Notes: generated by a model from the sequence alone, not told the origin. 64,000 bases of DNA from Niveispirillum fermenti (GCF_048066175.1 NZ_JBLTXA010000007.1:200937-264936), one strand, 5' to 3'; positions 7,700 through 16,830 are shown, numbered from the stretch's first letter. Numbers and translations: made by a program.

Positions 7700-8860
7700 C
7701 TATAGGGTGGCTTGCCCGCCCAGCACCACGGTGGCCTGGCTGGACAGCACGCCGCCATTGCCATGGGCGACGGCCAGGTCCAGGTCCGGCACCTGCCGGT
7801 CCCCGGCCTCGCCCCGCAATTGCCGCACGGCCTCCACCAGCAGGAACAGCCCGTACATGCCGGGATGCACGCAGGAAAGGCCGCCGCCATTGGTGTTGAC
7901 GGCCAGCCGCCCGCCCGGTGCGATGGCCCCATCCGCGACGAACGGCCCGCCCTCCCCCCTGGCGCAGAAGCCCAGATCCTCCAGGAACAGGATGGGGGTG
8001 ATGGTGAAGGCATCGTACAGCATGGCCAGCCGGATATCGGCCGCCGTCACCCCGGCCTGGGCGAAGGCCTGCGCGCCGGAAATGGCGGCCCCCGTGCGGG
8101 TCAGGTCCGGCATGCCGGAAATCTCCCGGTGGGTGACGGCATGGGCCGCCCCCAGCACCGCGACCGGCGGCCGGCGCAGATCGCGGGCCCGGTCGGCCCG
8201 CACCATGACGATGGCCGCCGCCCCGTCATTGAACAGGCAGCAATCACGCACCGTCAGGGGGGTGGAGACCATGCGCGCCGACAATACCTGATCGATTGTC
8301 AGCGGGTCGCGCACCGCCGCCTCCGGGTTCCGCTGCGCCCAGGCGCGCGCCGCCACGGCCACCGCCGCCAATTGCTCGCGCGTCGTGCCATAAAGGTGCA
8401 TGTGGCGGCTGGTCGCCAGCGCATAGGACGAGATGGGGGCCAGGGGCTGGTACGGCGCCTCCCAGGGCGATGACCGCGTCATGCCCACCGTCTTGGGCGG
8501 GTTGCTGGCCGGGTTGGCGCCATAGGCGATCAGGGCACAGTCGATCAGGCCCGCTGCCAGCGCCAGGGCCGCCTGCTGCACATAGACCTCGAACGCCGAA
8601 CCGCCCGTGCGGTTGCAATCGGTGACCTTGGGCGTGATGCCCAGATACTCGGCCAGTTCCATCCCCCCCAGCGCCTCGAAGGGGGCGGAGGTGTACAGCG
8701 CATCGACATCGGCCAGGCTCAGCCCGGCATCGGCCAGCGCCAGCAGAGAGGCCCTGGCCGCCATGTCGACGGCGGCGACACCCGGGCAGCGGCCGATGCC
8801 GAAGGTCGCCGCCCCCGCGATGGATGCGGCACCGCGGGGAAATCCGTGACGATAATTCAT
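7700..8860 (-). CDS. Lipid-transfer-protein-type thiolase/aldolase
   Basis: 386 residues of the SCP-x/Ltp branch of the thiolase fold, shown by NTNGGGLSCVHPGMYG near the C-terminus and AMLYDAFTITPILFLEDLGF in the middle. At the place of the usual nucleophile the sequence reads CNRTGGSAF (residues 82-90): the residue aligned to the catalytic Cys is Arg84, with a Cys two residues earlier. This fits the non-thiolytic Ltp2-type aldolases that cleave a beta-hydroxyacyl-CoA side chain together with a DUF35 partner (established for steroid side-chain breakdown). The DUF35 gene lies directly upstream and overlaps by 4 bases (8857-8860), which supports one complex. Confidence 0.83.
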   Translation of the reverse strand: MNYRHGFPRGAASIAGAATFGIGRCPGVAAVDMAARASLLALADAGLSLADVDALYTSAPFEALGGMELAEYLGITPKVTDCNRTGGSAFEVYVQQAALALAAGLIDCALIAYGANPASNPPKTVGMTRSSPWEAPYQPLAPISSYALATSRHMHLYGTTREQLAAVAVAARAWAQRNPEAAVRDPLTIDQVLSARMVSTPLTVRDCCLFNDGAAAIVMVRADRARDLRRPPVAVLGAAHAVTHREISGMPDLTRTGAAISGAQAFAQAGVTAADIRLAMLYDAFTITPILFLEDLGFCARGEGGPFVADGAIAPGGRLAVNTNGGGLSCVHPGMYGLFLLVEAVRQLRGEAGDRQVPDLDLAVAHGNGGVLSSQATVVLGGQATL

Positions 8861-9216
8861 GCGGGCACAAAGACCAGCAGCGGCTGGCCTTCCTCCTGGA
8901 TGATGCGGGCACGCACGCGGGCGCCGATGGCGACCGCTTCCGGGGCGATGTCGATCACCCGGCTCATCAGCCGCGGGCCTTCATCCAGATCGATCAGCGC
9001 AACATTGTAATTCTCGGCCGGGTCCCGGCGCTGGATGGCGGTGGTGGCATGCACGGTTCCCGTCCCCGCCGCCTCCACCCATTCCAGGTCTTCCGCGCCA
9101 GTGCCGGGGGCGGCGATGCGGGGATGGAAGACGAAGGCCCCCGTCGACGCGCTGCGCTGGATCATGAACCGTCCCTGCGCCAGGAAGGCACGCCATTCCG
9201 CCTCGGGCTGGATCAT
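8857..9216 (-). CDS. DUF35/OB-fold protein with degenerate zinc ribbon
   Basis: 119 residues with the DUF35 layout: an N-terminal rubredoxin-like ribbon followed by an acyl-CoA-binding OB fold (residues about 50-119, GTGTVHATTAIQR and NYNVALIDLDEGPRLMSRV). The four ribbon cysteines expected in the family are absent: the region reads MIQRSASTGAFVFHPRIAAP, with Ser or Thr and Ala in their places. It probably forms the partner subunit of the overlapping thiolase-like protein, delivering the acyl-CoA. It follows the enoyl-CoA hydratase gene after 3 bases. Confidence 0.85.
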   Translation of the reverse strand: MIQPEAEWRAFLAQGRFMIQRSASTGAFVFHPRIAAPGTGAEDLEWVEAAGTGTVHATTAIQRRDPAENYNVALIDLDEGPRLMSRVIDIAPEAVAIGARVRARIIQEEGQPLLVFVPA

Positions 9217-9219
9217 CGT

Positions 9220-9990
9220 TCAGGCCCCCTTGAAGGCGGGCGGCCGCTTTTCCTTGAAGGCGGCAAGTCCCTCGTGATGGTCGTCGGTGCGGCTGGCGAT
9301 GGGTTGCATGGTATATTCCATGTCCAGGAACTGATCGAAGCTGCTGCTGGCCGCCAGGTCGAACTGCCGCTTGGCCAGGCCCAGCGCCACCGTGGGTCCC
9401 GACGCCAGGCTGTGCGCCAGTTCCAGGGCGCGCTCCATCAGCCTGTCCCCGTCCACCTTCTCCAGCGCCAGGCCCAGTTGCACCGCCTCGTCGGCGCGGA
9501 CCATGCGGCCGGAATAGGCGATTTCCTTGGCCCGCATGGCGCCGACATGCTGGCGCAGCAGCCAGACGGAACCGCCGTCGGGCGACAGGCCGATATTGCG
9601 GAAAATCTGCGCGAACTTCGCCCGCTCCGACACCAGAACGATGTCGCAGCACAGCGCATAGGCCCAGGCCACCCCGACGCACACACCCGGAATGGCGGCG
9701 ATGGTCGGCTTTTTCAGGTGATAGATCGACCGGGCGATGCGGTGCAGCGTGTGCATCCGGTCCAGCGACCCGTTGATGCCCCCTACCCCCATATTCCCGA
9801 CATCCATGCCGGAACAGAAATCCCCCCCGGCGCCGGTCAGCACGACGGCGCGGACGGCAGGGTCCAGGGCGATCTCGTCGAACGCTTCCCAAAGCTGGCG
9901 GCGCATCTCATGCGTAATGGCGTTCTTGGTTTCGGGGCGGTTCAGGGTGACGATGGCGATGCCGTCGCGGCGTTCAACGTCGATGGTCAT
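9220..9990 (-). CDS. Enoyl-CoA hydratase/isomerase (crotonase family)
   Basis: 256 residues from ATG 9990 (MTIDVERRDGIAIVTLNRPE), preceded by GGGAG. The crotonase oxyanion-hole segments GAGGDFCSGMDVGNMG and IPGVCVGVAWAYALCCDIV are present, and the C-terminus ends EGLAAFKEKRPPAFKG, common in this family. It should hydrate an enoyl-CoA, giving the beta-hydroxyacyl-CoA that the downstream thiolase-like/DUF35 pair could cleave. These three genes form a tight leftward operon with 3-base and 4-base junctions. Confidence 0.9.
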   Translation of the reverse strand: MTIDVERRDGIAIVTLNRPETKNAITHEMRRQLWEAFDEIALDPAVRAVVLTGAGGDFCSGMDVGNMGVGGINGSLDRMHTLHRIARSIYHLKKPTIAAIPGVCVGVAWAYALCCDIVLVSERAKFAQIFRNIGLSPDGGSVWLLRQHVGAMRAKEIAYSGRMVRADEAVQLGLALEKVDGDRLMERALELAHSLASGPTVALGLAKRQFDLAASSSFDQFLDMEYTMQPIASRTDDHHEGLAAFKEKRPPAFKGA

Positions 9991-10162
9991 GGATAGGCTC
10001 CCGAAGACTATTCTCCCCCGCGGGTTTCGGCCATTCGGGCGCGCGGGGCAAGGTGCCGGGCACGACATCGCAGACGTGATGATTTCCGCCTGCCCCGTGG
10101 CGCTGCGGCCGGCACTTCCCGTACCTGTGGGGTCGGAAAACCCTTCTCATGGAAGCCGACAG

Positions 10163-11344
10163 ATGAACGAAGCCGCCATCGTCGCCACCGCCCGCACCGG
10201 CATCGGCAAGGCCCATCGCGGATCGCTGAACAATATTCACGGGGCCAGCATGGCAGGCCATGTCATCGAAGCCGCGGTGCGCCGCGCCGGCATCGATCCG
10301 GCAGAGGTGGAGGATGTGCTGCTGGGCACGGCGCGGGCGGAAGGCGCCGTCGGGTCCAACATCGCCCGTCAGGCCGCCTTGCGCGCCGGGCTGCCGCAAA
10401 GCGTGGCCGGCGTCACGCTGGACCGCAAATGTTCATCGGGGCTGCAGAGCATCGCCTTTGCCGCCCAGCGCATCCGGGCCGGCGAAGGCGGGATTTACGT
10501 TGCCGGCGGGGTGGAAACCGTCTCCCTGGTCGATCCGCATCGCAACAAATTCCGGACGCAGGATGATTGGCTGGCCTCCCATGTGCCGGCGCTCTACTGG
10601 CCCATGATCCGCACGGCTGACCTGGTCGCCACCCGTTACGGCATCAGCCGGGAGGCACAGGATGCATATGCCGTGGAAAGCCAGCGCCGCACCGACGAAG
10701 CCCAGCGCGCCGGCCATTTCGACGCGGAGATCGTGCCCGTCACCACCATCCGCAACGTCACCGACAAGGCGGGCGCCGTGACCGGGCAGGAGGAGGTGAC
10801 GCTTTCCCGCGACGAGGGCAACCGCCCCGGCACCAGCATCGATGCGCTGGCCAGGCTGAAGCCCGTCGCTGAAGGCGGCACGACCACGGCCGGCAATGCC
10901 AGCCAGCTTTCCGACGGTTCGTCGGTCTGCGTGGTGATGGCGGCGGATGAGGCGGCGCAGCGCGGCCTGCCCATCCTGGGCCGGCTGGTCGGGTTCGACG
11001 TGGTGGGCTGCGCGCCGGAGGAAATGGGGATCGGCCCCGCGCTGGCCGTGCCGAAGCTGCTGCGCAAGCACCGACTGACCGTCGATGATATCGACCTGTG
11101 GGAATTGAACGAGGCCTTTGCCGTGCAGGTCCTCTATTGCCGCGACCAGCTGGGCATCCCCATGTCGCGCCTGAATGTCGATGGGGGGGCGATTTCCATC
11201 GGCCATCCGTTCGGCATGTCGGGGTCGCGCATGGTGGGGCACGCGCTGCTGGCCGGCCGGCGGCTGGGGGCGAAGCGCGCCGTGGTGACCATGTGCATCG
11301 GCGGCGGCATGGGGGCCGCCGCCTTGCTGGAGATCGGGGGCTGA
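10163..11344 (+). CDS. Acetyl-CoA acyltransferase (thiolase)
   Basis: 393 residues from ATG 10163 (MNEAAIVATARTGIG). All thiolase catalytic elements are visible: the nucleophile in LDRKCSSGLQSIA (Cys90), LNEAFAVQVLY, GGAISIGHPFGMSGSRM and the second cysteine in MCIGGGMGAA. It should cleave a 3-ketoacyl-CoA with CoA. It is divergent from the crotonase/DUF35/Ltp operon and convergent with the SDR that ends at 11354, nine bases away. Together with the Ltp-like protein it gives the island two thiolase-fold enzymes, one canonical and one not. Confidence 0.93.
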   Translation: MNEAAIVATARTGIGKAHRGSLNNIHGASMAGHVIEAAVRRAGIDPAEVEDVLLGTARAEGAVGSNIARQAALRAGLPQSVAGVTLDRKCSSGLQSIAFAAQRIRAGEGGIYVAGGVETVSLVDPHRNKFRTQDDWLASHVPALYWPMIRTADLVATRYGISREAQDAYAVESQRRTDEAQRAGHFDAEIVPVTTIRNVTDKAGAVTGQEEVTLSRDEGNRPGTSIDALARLKPVAEGGTTTAGNASQLSDGSSVCVVMAADEAAQRGLPILGRLVGFDVVGCAPEEMGIGPALAVPKLLRKHRLTVDDIDLWELNEAFAVQVLYCRDQLGIPMSRLNVDGGAISIGHPFGMSGSRMVGHALLAGRRLGAKRAVVTMCIGGGMGAAALLEIGG

Positions 11345-11353
11345 TGCCCCCCT

Positions 11354-12040
11354 TTACCCGCCGCGCGTCACGGGGATCAGCGCGCCGCTGATGCAGCGGG
11401 CCTGAGGGGACGCCAGGAAAGCGATCACCTGTGCGATGGCGTCCGCCGTCACCCATGTGGTGAAATCGGCATCCGGAATGTCGGCGCGGTTGGCCGGGGT
11501 GTCGATGATGCTGGGCAGCACGGCATTGACATTCACCCCCGTCCCCGCCAGTTCGGCCGACAGGCTTTCCGTCAGCCGGTGAACGGCCGACTTGGCGGCG
11601 GCATAGGCCCCCATGCCGGCCCCGGCCGTCAGCGACGCGGCCGATCCGATATTGACGATCCGCCCACTCCCCGCCGCCTTCAGGGCCGGCAGGGCCGCCT
11701 TGCTCATGGTGGCGCAGGTGACGGCATTCATGGCGTAAAGCCGCTGCCAGCCGGCAACGTCACCATCGGCCAGCGTCTGCCAGGCAAAACCGCCGGCCAC
11801 ATTGACCAACACATCGATGCCGCCGAAGGCCGCTGTCACCTCTGCCGCCACCCTGGCGGCGGCGGCACCGTCGGTCAGGTCCACGCCACCGATATCCAGA
11901 CCGCCCGCACCGGCGGCATCCGGCGCCGTGGCTGCGAAATCCACCCGCGCCACACGGTCGCCCGACGCCGTAAAGGCGGCGGCAACGGCGCGGCCCAGCA
12001 CGCCGAAGCCGCCGGTGACGATGATCGAACGTCCACTCAT
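11354..12040 (-). CDS. Short-chain dehydrogenase/reductase
   Basis: 228 residues of classical SDR type. The cofactor motif is TGGFGVLGRAV at residues 9-19, the structural LVNVAGG follows, and the active-site Tyr-x3-Lys is in GAYAAAKSAVHRL; the C-terminus reads CISGALIPVTRGG. It is probably a hydroxyacyl-CoA or alcohol dehydrogenase in the pathway. Its ATG at 12040 overlaps the TGA of the acyl-CoA ligase by 4 bases, so activation and oxidation are transcriptionally linked. Confidence 0.87.
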   Translation of the reverse strand: MSGRSIIVTGGFGVLGRAVAAAFTASGDRVARVDFAATAPDAAGAGGLDIGGVDLTDGAAAARVAAEVTAAFGGIDVLVNVAGGFAWQTLADGDVAGWQRLYAMNAVTCATMSKAALPALKAAGSGRIVNIGSAASLTAGAGMGAYAAAKSAVHRLTESLSAELAGTGVNVNAVLPSIIDTPANRADIPDADFTTWVTADAIAQVIAFLASPQARCISGALIPVTRGG

Positions 12041-13599
12041 GATCCGCTTTCCCCCTGGATGATGCCGGTCCCGCCGGCAAATGCGCGGCGCAGGCTGATC
12101 TTGTCGATCTTGCCGCTGGGCAGCAGCGGCAGGGCGTCGACGAAGCGCACATGCCGCGGCTTCTTGTAACCGGCCAGCAGGCGCTGGCTGTGCGCAATGA
12201 TCTCCTCCGCGGTGGGCCGGGTCCCCGCCCGGGGCACGATGACGGCCATCACCGTCTCGCCCCAGCGATCGTCCGGCACGCCGATGACGGCGACCGACGC
12301 CACGTCGGGATGCTCGGCCAGCGCCCGCTCCACCTCCTGGCTGTAGATATTCTCCCCGCCGGAAATGATCATGTCCTTCTTGCGGTCCACCAGAAAGATG
12401 TTGCCGGCCGGATCGGCGTAACCGACATCGCCCGTGCGCAGCCAGCCGTTGCGCAAAGCCTCGATCGTGGCCACGCTGTTGTTCCAGTAACCCGTCATCA
12501 CTGATGCGCTGCGCAGCCAGAGCTCCCCCGGCACACCCGGCGGGCAGTCGCTGCCATCATCGGCCACGATGCGGATCGCCGCCTTGGCATTGGGCTGGCC
12601 GATGGAGGCCAGCAAACGGGCATCCGGCCCTGTCAGGGCATGCTTGTGCTTGGGCAGGCAGGTGCCATTCCCCTCGCTCATGCCCCAGCCATTCACGAAG
12701 ACGGGGCCGAAGCGGGCCAGGGCACGGCGCAGCAGGGCCGGCGACATGGGCGCGGCGGCATAGGCGATGGTCTCCACGCTGCCGGTATCGACCTCGCGCC
12801 CCTCCGCAGCGTCCAGCACGGCTTGCAGCATCTGCGGCACGAAATGCAGGTTGGTGATGCGCTCCGCTGCCACGATCTCCAGCGCGCGGGCGGGATCGAA
12901 GGCGCGTTCGATGAACAGCGTGCCGCTGCGCCAAAGCTGGGCATAGCTGGAGGATTGGGCCCCCGCATGGAACAGCGGCATCACCACCAGCGACCGGCCG
13001 CCGGTGCGGAAATCGAACATCATGGCCATCTGCTCCCCCAGCGTCAGTTCCGCCAGGTGGGAGCGCATGACACCCTTTGGCCGGCCCGTCGTGCCACTGG
13101 TATAGATCAACGTCGCCAGTTCGCCGGGCTGCACCTGCTGGTCCGGCAGGCTGCCGGCCCCGCGGTCCATCAGGGCGTGATAGGGGATGGCCCAGTCGAA
13201 GGCATCGCTGTCCAGGCAGACATAAAGCCCGATGTCCAGCCGGGCGCGGATGCTGTCGATGGCGGGACCATAGGTCGCTTCGAAGATCAGGACCTGCGGG
13301 CGCGTATCGGTCAGGATATGCTCGAATTCCGGTGCCGCCAGCCGGAAATTCACGGTCGCCAGCACCAGACCGGACAGCCAGCAGCCGGCCATCACCTCCA
13401 GATAGGTGTCGCTGTTCATGGCCAGGATGGAGACACGGTCCTGCCGCTGGCACCCGCTGGCCAGCAGCGCCGCCCCCAACCGCTCCGACCGTTCCAGCAG
13501 GGCGCGGTTGCTGGTCCGCCGCCCGGCATGGACCGTGACGATGTCATCGGGAAAGAAACGGGCATTGCGGCGGACAAGATCGCCCAGGGACCGGATCAT
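12037..13599 (-). CDS. AMP-forming acyl-CoA ligase
   Basis: 520 residues from ATG 13599 (MIRSLGDLVRRNARFFPDD). The ANL-superfamily core motifs are clear: LIYTSGTTGRPKGV (P-loop-like), GWGMSEGNG, TGDVGYADPAGNIFLVDR and GGENIYSQEVE, and the C-terminal adenylation lysine in SGKIDKISLRR. It should activate a carboxylic acid to its CoA thioester using ATP. The longer reading frame upstream of 13599 is antisense to the divergent dehydrogenase operon and is not used. Substrate is not readable. Confidence 0.92.
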   Translation of the reverse strand: MIRSLGDLVRRNARFFPDDIVTVHAGRRTSNRALLERSERLGAALLASGCQRQDRVSILAMNSDTYLEVMAGCWLSGLVLATVNFRLAAPEFEHILTDTRPQVLIFEATYGPAIDSIRARLDIGLYVCLDSDAFDWAIPYHALMDRGAGSLPDQQVQPGELATLIYTSGTTGRPKGVMRSHLAELTLGEQMAMMFDFRTGGRSLVVMPLFHAGAQSSSYAQLWRSGTLFIERAFDPARALEIVAAERITNLHFVPQMLQAVLDAAEGREVDTGSVETIAYAAAPMSPALLRRALARFGPVFVNGWGMSEGNGTCLPKHKHALTGPDARLLASIGQPNAKAAIRIVADDGSDCPPGVPGELWLRSASVMTGYWNNSVATIEALRNGWLRTGDVGYADPAGNIFLVDRKKDMIISGGENIYSQEVERALAEHPDVASVAVIGVPDDRWGETVMAVIVPRAGTRPTAEEIIAHSQRLLAGYKKPRHVRFVDALPLLPSGKIDKISLRRAFAGGTGIIQGESGS

Positions 13600-13833
13600 C
13601 ACTGTTCTCACGAAAGCCGGGACAGGCGGGGGCCAACCCCCCGGAACCGCTTGTCCGGCAGCGCCCGCCAAAGGTCGAGCAATAGCGTCGGTCGGAGGCC
13701 AACCCTTCACAACCTCGATATCCTGCCACCGATGCGACATGGACGGATGCGTCCGGACAGCAAACATGCGACAGCAGAAGCCATCGCGCCGCCGGCAATC
13801 AGGCGGACCCAATGCCCAAGGATCGGGGTGGAT

Positions 13834-14817
13834 ATGACGGACAAGGCAGTACCCGATGCCGCGACACAACGCGACATCTACCGCCGGATGGCCTTGATCA
13901 AGGCCAATGACGAGCGGTCGCGCAAGGTGATCCATGCGGGTCGCGTGGTGATGCCCTATTATTCGCCGCGCGGCCAGGAGGTGATCCCCAGCGCCGTCTC
14001 GGTCAACCTGACCGATGATGACTATATCTGCACCATCTATCGCGGCACCCATGACATGCTGGCCAAGGGCGTGCCGCTGCGCGACCTGTGGGCGGAACTG
14101 GCCGGCCGCATCACCGGCACCTGCAAGGGCAAGGGCGGGCCGATGCACATCACCCACCCGAAATCGGGCGTGATGGTAACGACGGGCATCGTCGGTTCCT
14201 CCATGCCCATCGCCAACGGTCTGGCCTGGGGATCGCAACTGCGCGGCGACGGGCGGGTGACGGTGGCCTATTTCGGCGATGGCGCCTCGAATATCGGCGC
14301 TTTCCACGAAAGCCTGAACATGGCGTCGGTCTGGAAGCTGCCCGTCATCTTCGTCTGCCAGAACAACGAATGGGGCGAACACACATCCTATGAAAAGGCG
14401 ACCTCGGCCCGGCAGATCGCCGACCGGGCGCATGGCTATTCCATGCCGGGCGTGCGGGTGGACGGCAACGACCCGTTCGCCATGTATGCCGCCGCGAAGG
14501 AAGCTATCAACCGCGCGCGGGCCGGCGGCGGGCCCACCCTGATCGAAGCCATGACCTACCGCTTCCATGGCCACGTGCTGGGCGATGCAGACGCCTACAT
14601 GGACAAGGCACGCAAGCAGGCCGCCATCGACGCCGACCCCGTGCCGCGCTTCCGGGCATTGCTGATCGAAACCGGTGTGGCGACCGAGGCCGAGTTGGCC
14701 GCGATGGAGGCGGAGATCGAGACCGCCCTGGACGACGCCATCGAATACGCCCTGGCCAGCGACTGGCCGGGTGTGGAGGAACTGTCCCGCGACGTGTTCG
14801 CGCAAGGAGCCGTGTGA
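13834..14817 (+). CDS. 2-oxoacid (pyruvate/acetoin-type) dehydrogenase E1 alpha subunit
   Basis: 327 residues from ATG 13834 (MTDKAVPDAATQRDIY). The thiamine-diphosphate motif runs from FGDGASNIGAFHESLN (about 147-162) to VCQNNEWGEHT, and CTIYRGTHDMLAKG and KGKGGPMHI match E1 alpha subunits of the AcoA/PdhA type. With E1 beta it would decarboxylate a 2-oxo acid or cleave an acetoin-like diketone and pass the acyl group to lipoyl-E2. The stop overlaps the beta start by one base (TGATG at 14815-14819). It is divergent from the acyl-CoA ligase. Confidence 0.9.
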   Translation: MTDKAVPDAATQRDIYRRMALIKANDERSRKVIHAGRVVMPYYSPRGQEVIPSAVSVNLTDDDYICTIYRGTHDMLAKGVPLRDLWAELAGRITGTCKGKGGPMHITHPKSGVMVTTGIVGSSMPIANGLAWGSQLRGDGRVTVAYFGDGASNIGAFHESLNMASVWKLPVIFVCQNNEWGEHTSYEKATSARQIADRAHGYSMPGVRVDGNDPFAMYAAAKEAINRARAGGGPTLIEAMTYRFHGHVLGDADAYMDKARKQAAIDADPVPRFRALLIETGVATEAELAAMEAEIETALDDAIEYALASDWPGVEELSRDVFAQGAV

Positions 14818-15821
14818 TGAGCGCCGCGACCAAGAAGACGCCCAAGGAAAACATCCTGCAGGCCATCAACCGCGCGCTGGCCGACGCCATGGAAAGCGAT
14901 GACAGCGTGCTGGTCCTGGGCGAGGATGTGGCCGACCCGGAGGAAGGCGGCGTTGTCGGCGCGACGCGCGGGCTTTCCACCCGGTTCGGTGAACATCGGG
15001 TGCGGTCAACTCCCATCTCCGAACAGGCCATCATCGGGGCCGCCATCGGCGCCTCGCTGGTCGGGTTCAAGCCGGTGGCGGAGATCATGCTGATGAACTT
15101 CACCACCGTGGCGATGGACATGATCGTCAACCATGCCGCCAAGCTGCGCTTCATGTCGGGCGGGCAGACGCACGTGCCCATCGTCATCCGCACCATGACG
15201 GGCACGGGCTTCGGCACGGGCGGACAGCATTGCGACTATCTGGAGGCCTGGTTCGCGCACACGGCCGGCATCAAGGTGGTGGCCCCGTCCAGCCCGAAGG
15301 ACGCCTATGGCCTGATGCGCAGCGCCATCGATGATCCCGACCCCGTGCTGTTCATCGAGAACCTGCCCACCTACTGGTCCCCGGACGAGGCGGCGGAGAA
15401 GGATTTCCGCGTGCCGCTGGGCAAGGCTAATGTGCTGGCCACCGGCAGCGACGTCACCATCATCGCCTATGCCCGCATGGTGAACGAGGCGAAGTCGGCA
15501 TTGCCCAAGCTGGCCGAGGCCGGGATCAGCGCCGAACTGATCGACCTGCGGTCCGTGGCACCCTGGGATCAGGAAACGGTCCTGGCCTCGGTCGCCCGCA
15601 CGGGCCGCGCGCTGATCGTGCATGAGGCCGTGACGCCCTTCGGCGTGGGCGCGGAGGTCAGTGCCGTGCTGCATGAAAGACTGTTCCGGCAGTTGCATGC
15701 GCCCGTAAAGCGGCTGGGCGGCGCTTTCTGCCCGGTCCCCTTCTCCAAACCGCTTGAAACCGCCTTCGCCCCGCAGGCCGCCGATATCGTCACGGCGGTC
15801 CGGGACCTGCTGACGGCATGA
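14817..15821 (+). CDS. 2-oxoacid dehydrogenase E1 beta subunit
   Basis: 334 residues from ATG 14817; a GTG three bases earlier is an alternative. LGEDVADPEEGGVVGATRGL, RVRSTPISEQAIIGAAIGAS and the C-terminal transketolase domain (VHEAVTPFGVGAEVSA) are diagnostic for E1 beta. It completes the alpha2-beta2 thiamine enzyme with the overlapping alpha subunit. Adjacent genes supply a lipoyl protein and an E2 core, but no lipoamide dehydrogenase (E3) is in the window, so a shared cellular E3 is implied. Confidence 0.92.
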   Translation: MSAATKKTPKENILQAINRALADAMESDDSVLVLGEDVADPEEGGVVGATRGLSTRFGEHRVRSTPISEQAIIGAAIGASLVGFKPVAEIMLMNFTTVAMDMIVNHAAKLRFMSGGQTHVPIVIRTMTGTGFGTGGQHCDYLEAWFAHTAGIKVVAPSSPKDAYGLMRSAIDDPDPVLFIENLPTYWSPDEAAEKDFRVPLGKANVLATGSDVTIIAYARMVNEAKSALPKLAEAGISAELIDLRSVAPWDQETVLASVARTGRALIVHEAVTPFGVGAEVSAVLHERLFRQLHAPVKRLGGAFCPVPFSKPLETAFAPQAADIVTAVRDLLTA

Positions 15822-15848
15822 AACCAATATAACTGAACAGGTGACCTG

Positions 15849-16079
15849 ATGGCTTTCGACGTCCTGATGCCGAAGATCGGCTTTTCCATGAATGAAGGCG
15901 TGCTGACCGGCTGGCTGGTGGCCGATGGGGCGGCCGTGACCGAGGGCCAGCCGCTCTACGAGCTGGAAAGCGAGAAATCCACCCAGGAGGTGGAGAGCCC
16001 CGCCACCGGCACCCTGCGCATCAAGGCGGAGGTGGGCGAAACCTATGAGGTGGGCGCGCTGCTGGCCGTGATCGAGTGA
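15849..16079 (+). CDS. Stand-alone lipoyl-domain protein (split E2)
   Basis: 76 residues, just one biotinyl/lipoyl domain. The attachment lysine is Lys43 in LYELESEKSTQEVESPA, in the beta-turn position of lipoyl domains; the N-terminus MAFDVLMPKIGFSMNEG matches the start of normal E2 chains. In most 2-oxoacid dehydrogenases this domain is fused to the E2 catalytic core. Here it ends in a stop at 16079 and the catalytic core is a separate gene 7 bases on. Confidence 0.9.
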   Translation: MAFDVLMPKIGFSMNEGVLTGWLVADGAAVTEGQPLYELESEKSTQEVESPATGTLRIKAEVGETYEVGALLAVIE

Positions 16080-16086
16080 GGCGGAG

Positions 16087-16830
16087 ATGACCGACCTTCT
16101 CGATGGTCTGGCACCCTGGCCGCAAGCGGATTTCGCCGCCTTCGGCCCCGTGCAGACACGCAAACTGTCCAAGATCCAGAAGCTGGTCGGGGCCTTCCTC
16201 GGCCGCAACTGGGTCGCCATACCCCATGTCACGCATCAGGACGATGCGGATGTGACGGATATGGAGGCACGCCGGACGGCCCACAATGCCGGGGGCGGGG
16301 CAAGGCTGACCCCCGTGCCGCTGCTGGTGAAGGCCATGGCGTCGGCCCTGCGCGCCTATCCGCAGTTCAACGCCTCGCTGGATGGCAACCGGGACACGCT
16401 GGTCCTGAAGGATTATGTCCATATCGGTGTGGCCGTGGACACACCCGGCGGGCTGCTGGTACCCGTCATCCGCGATTGCGATACCAGAAGCGTGACGGAC
16501 ATCGCGGCGGAACTCGCCACCCTGTCCGAACGTGCCCGGACCAGGGGCCTGCCCATGGCCGACATGTCAGGCGGCTGCATGACGCTGACCTCGCTGGGTC
16601 ATATCGGCGGCACGGGCTTCACGCCCATCGTCAACGCGCCGGAAGTGGCCATCCTGGGCGTCACCCGCGCCCGGCCCGTCGCCACACCGGGACCCGATGG
16701 CGGGATCGTCTGGCGGCAGATGCTGCCCCTGTCGCTATCCTATGACCACCGGGTCATCAATGGCGCCGATGCGGCCCGCTTCGTCCGGCACGTGGCGGAA
16801 AGGCTGGCCGACCCGGCGCTGTTTGACTGA
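16087..16830 (+). CDS. E2 catalytic core (dihydrolipoamide acyltransferase), no lipoyl or subunit-binding domain
   Basis: 247 residues corresponding to the catalytic domain only. The active-site motif SYDHRVINGADAARF (His221) is intact, and TRKLSKIQKLVGAFLGRNW, VHIGVAVDTPGGLLVPVIRD and LGHIGGTGFTPIVN follow the E2 pattern. The usual N-terminal lipoyl domain and the peripheral subunit-binding domain that tethers E1 and E3 are missing: before the core there are only about 20 residues. It would take the acyl group from the separate lipoyl protein to CoA. A strong terminator follows at 16912. Confidence 0.88.
   Translation: MTDLLDGLAPWPQADFAAFGPVQTRKLSKIQKLVGAFLGRNWVAIPHVTHQDDADVTDMEARRTAHNAGGGARLTPVPLLVKAMASALRAYPQFNASLDGNRDTLVLKDYVHIGVAVDTPGGLLVPVIRDCDTRSVTDIAAELATLSERARTRGLPMADMSGGCMTLTSLGHIGGTGFTPIVNAPEVAILGVTRARPVATPGPDGGIVWRQMLPLSLSYDHRVINGADAARFVRHVAERLADPALFD

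Noticed and set aside
13834..16830. Acetoin dehydrogenase operon (acoABCL)
   Set aside because: E1 subunits are similar, but the E2 is split, E3 and acoX/acoR are absent, and substrate cannot be deduced; no gene symbols were assigned.
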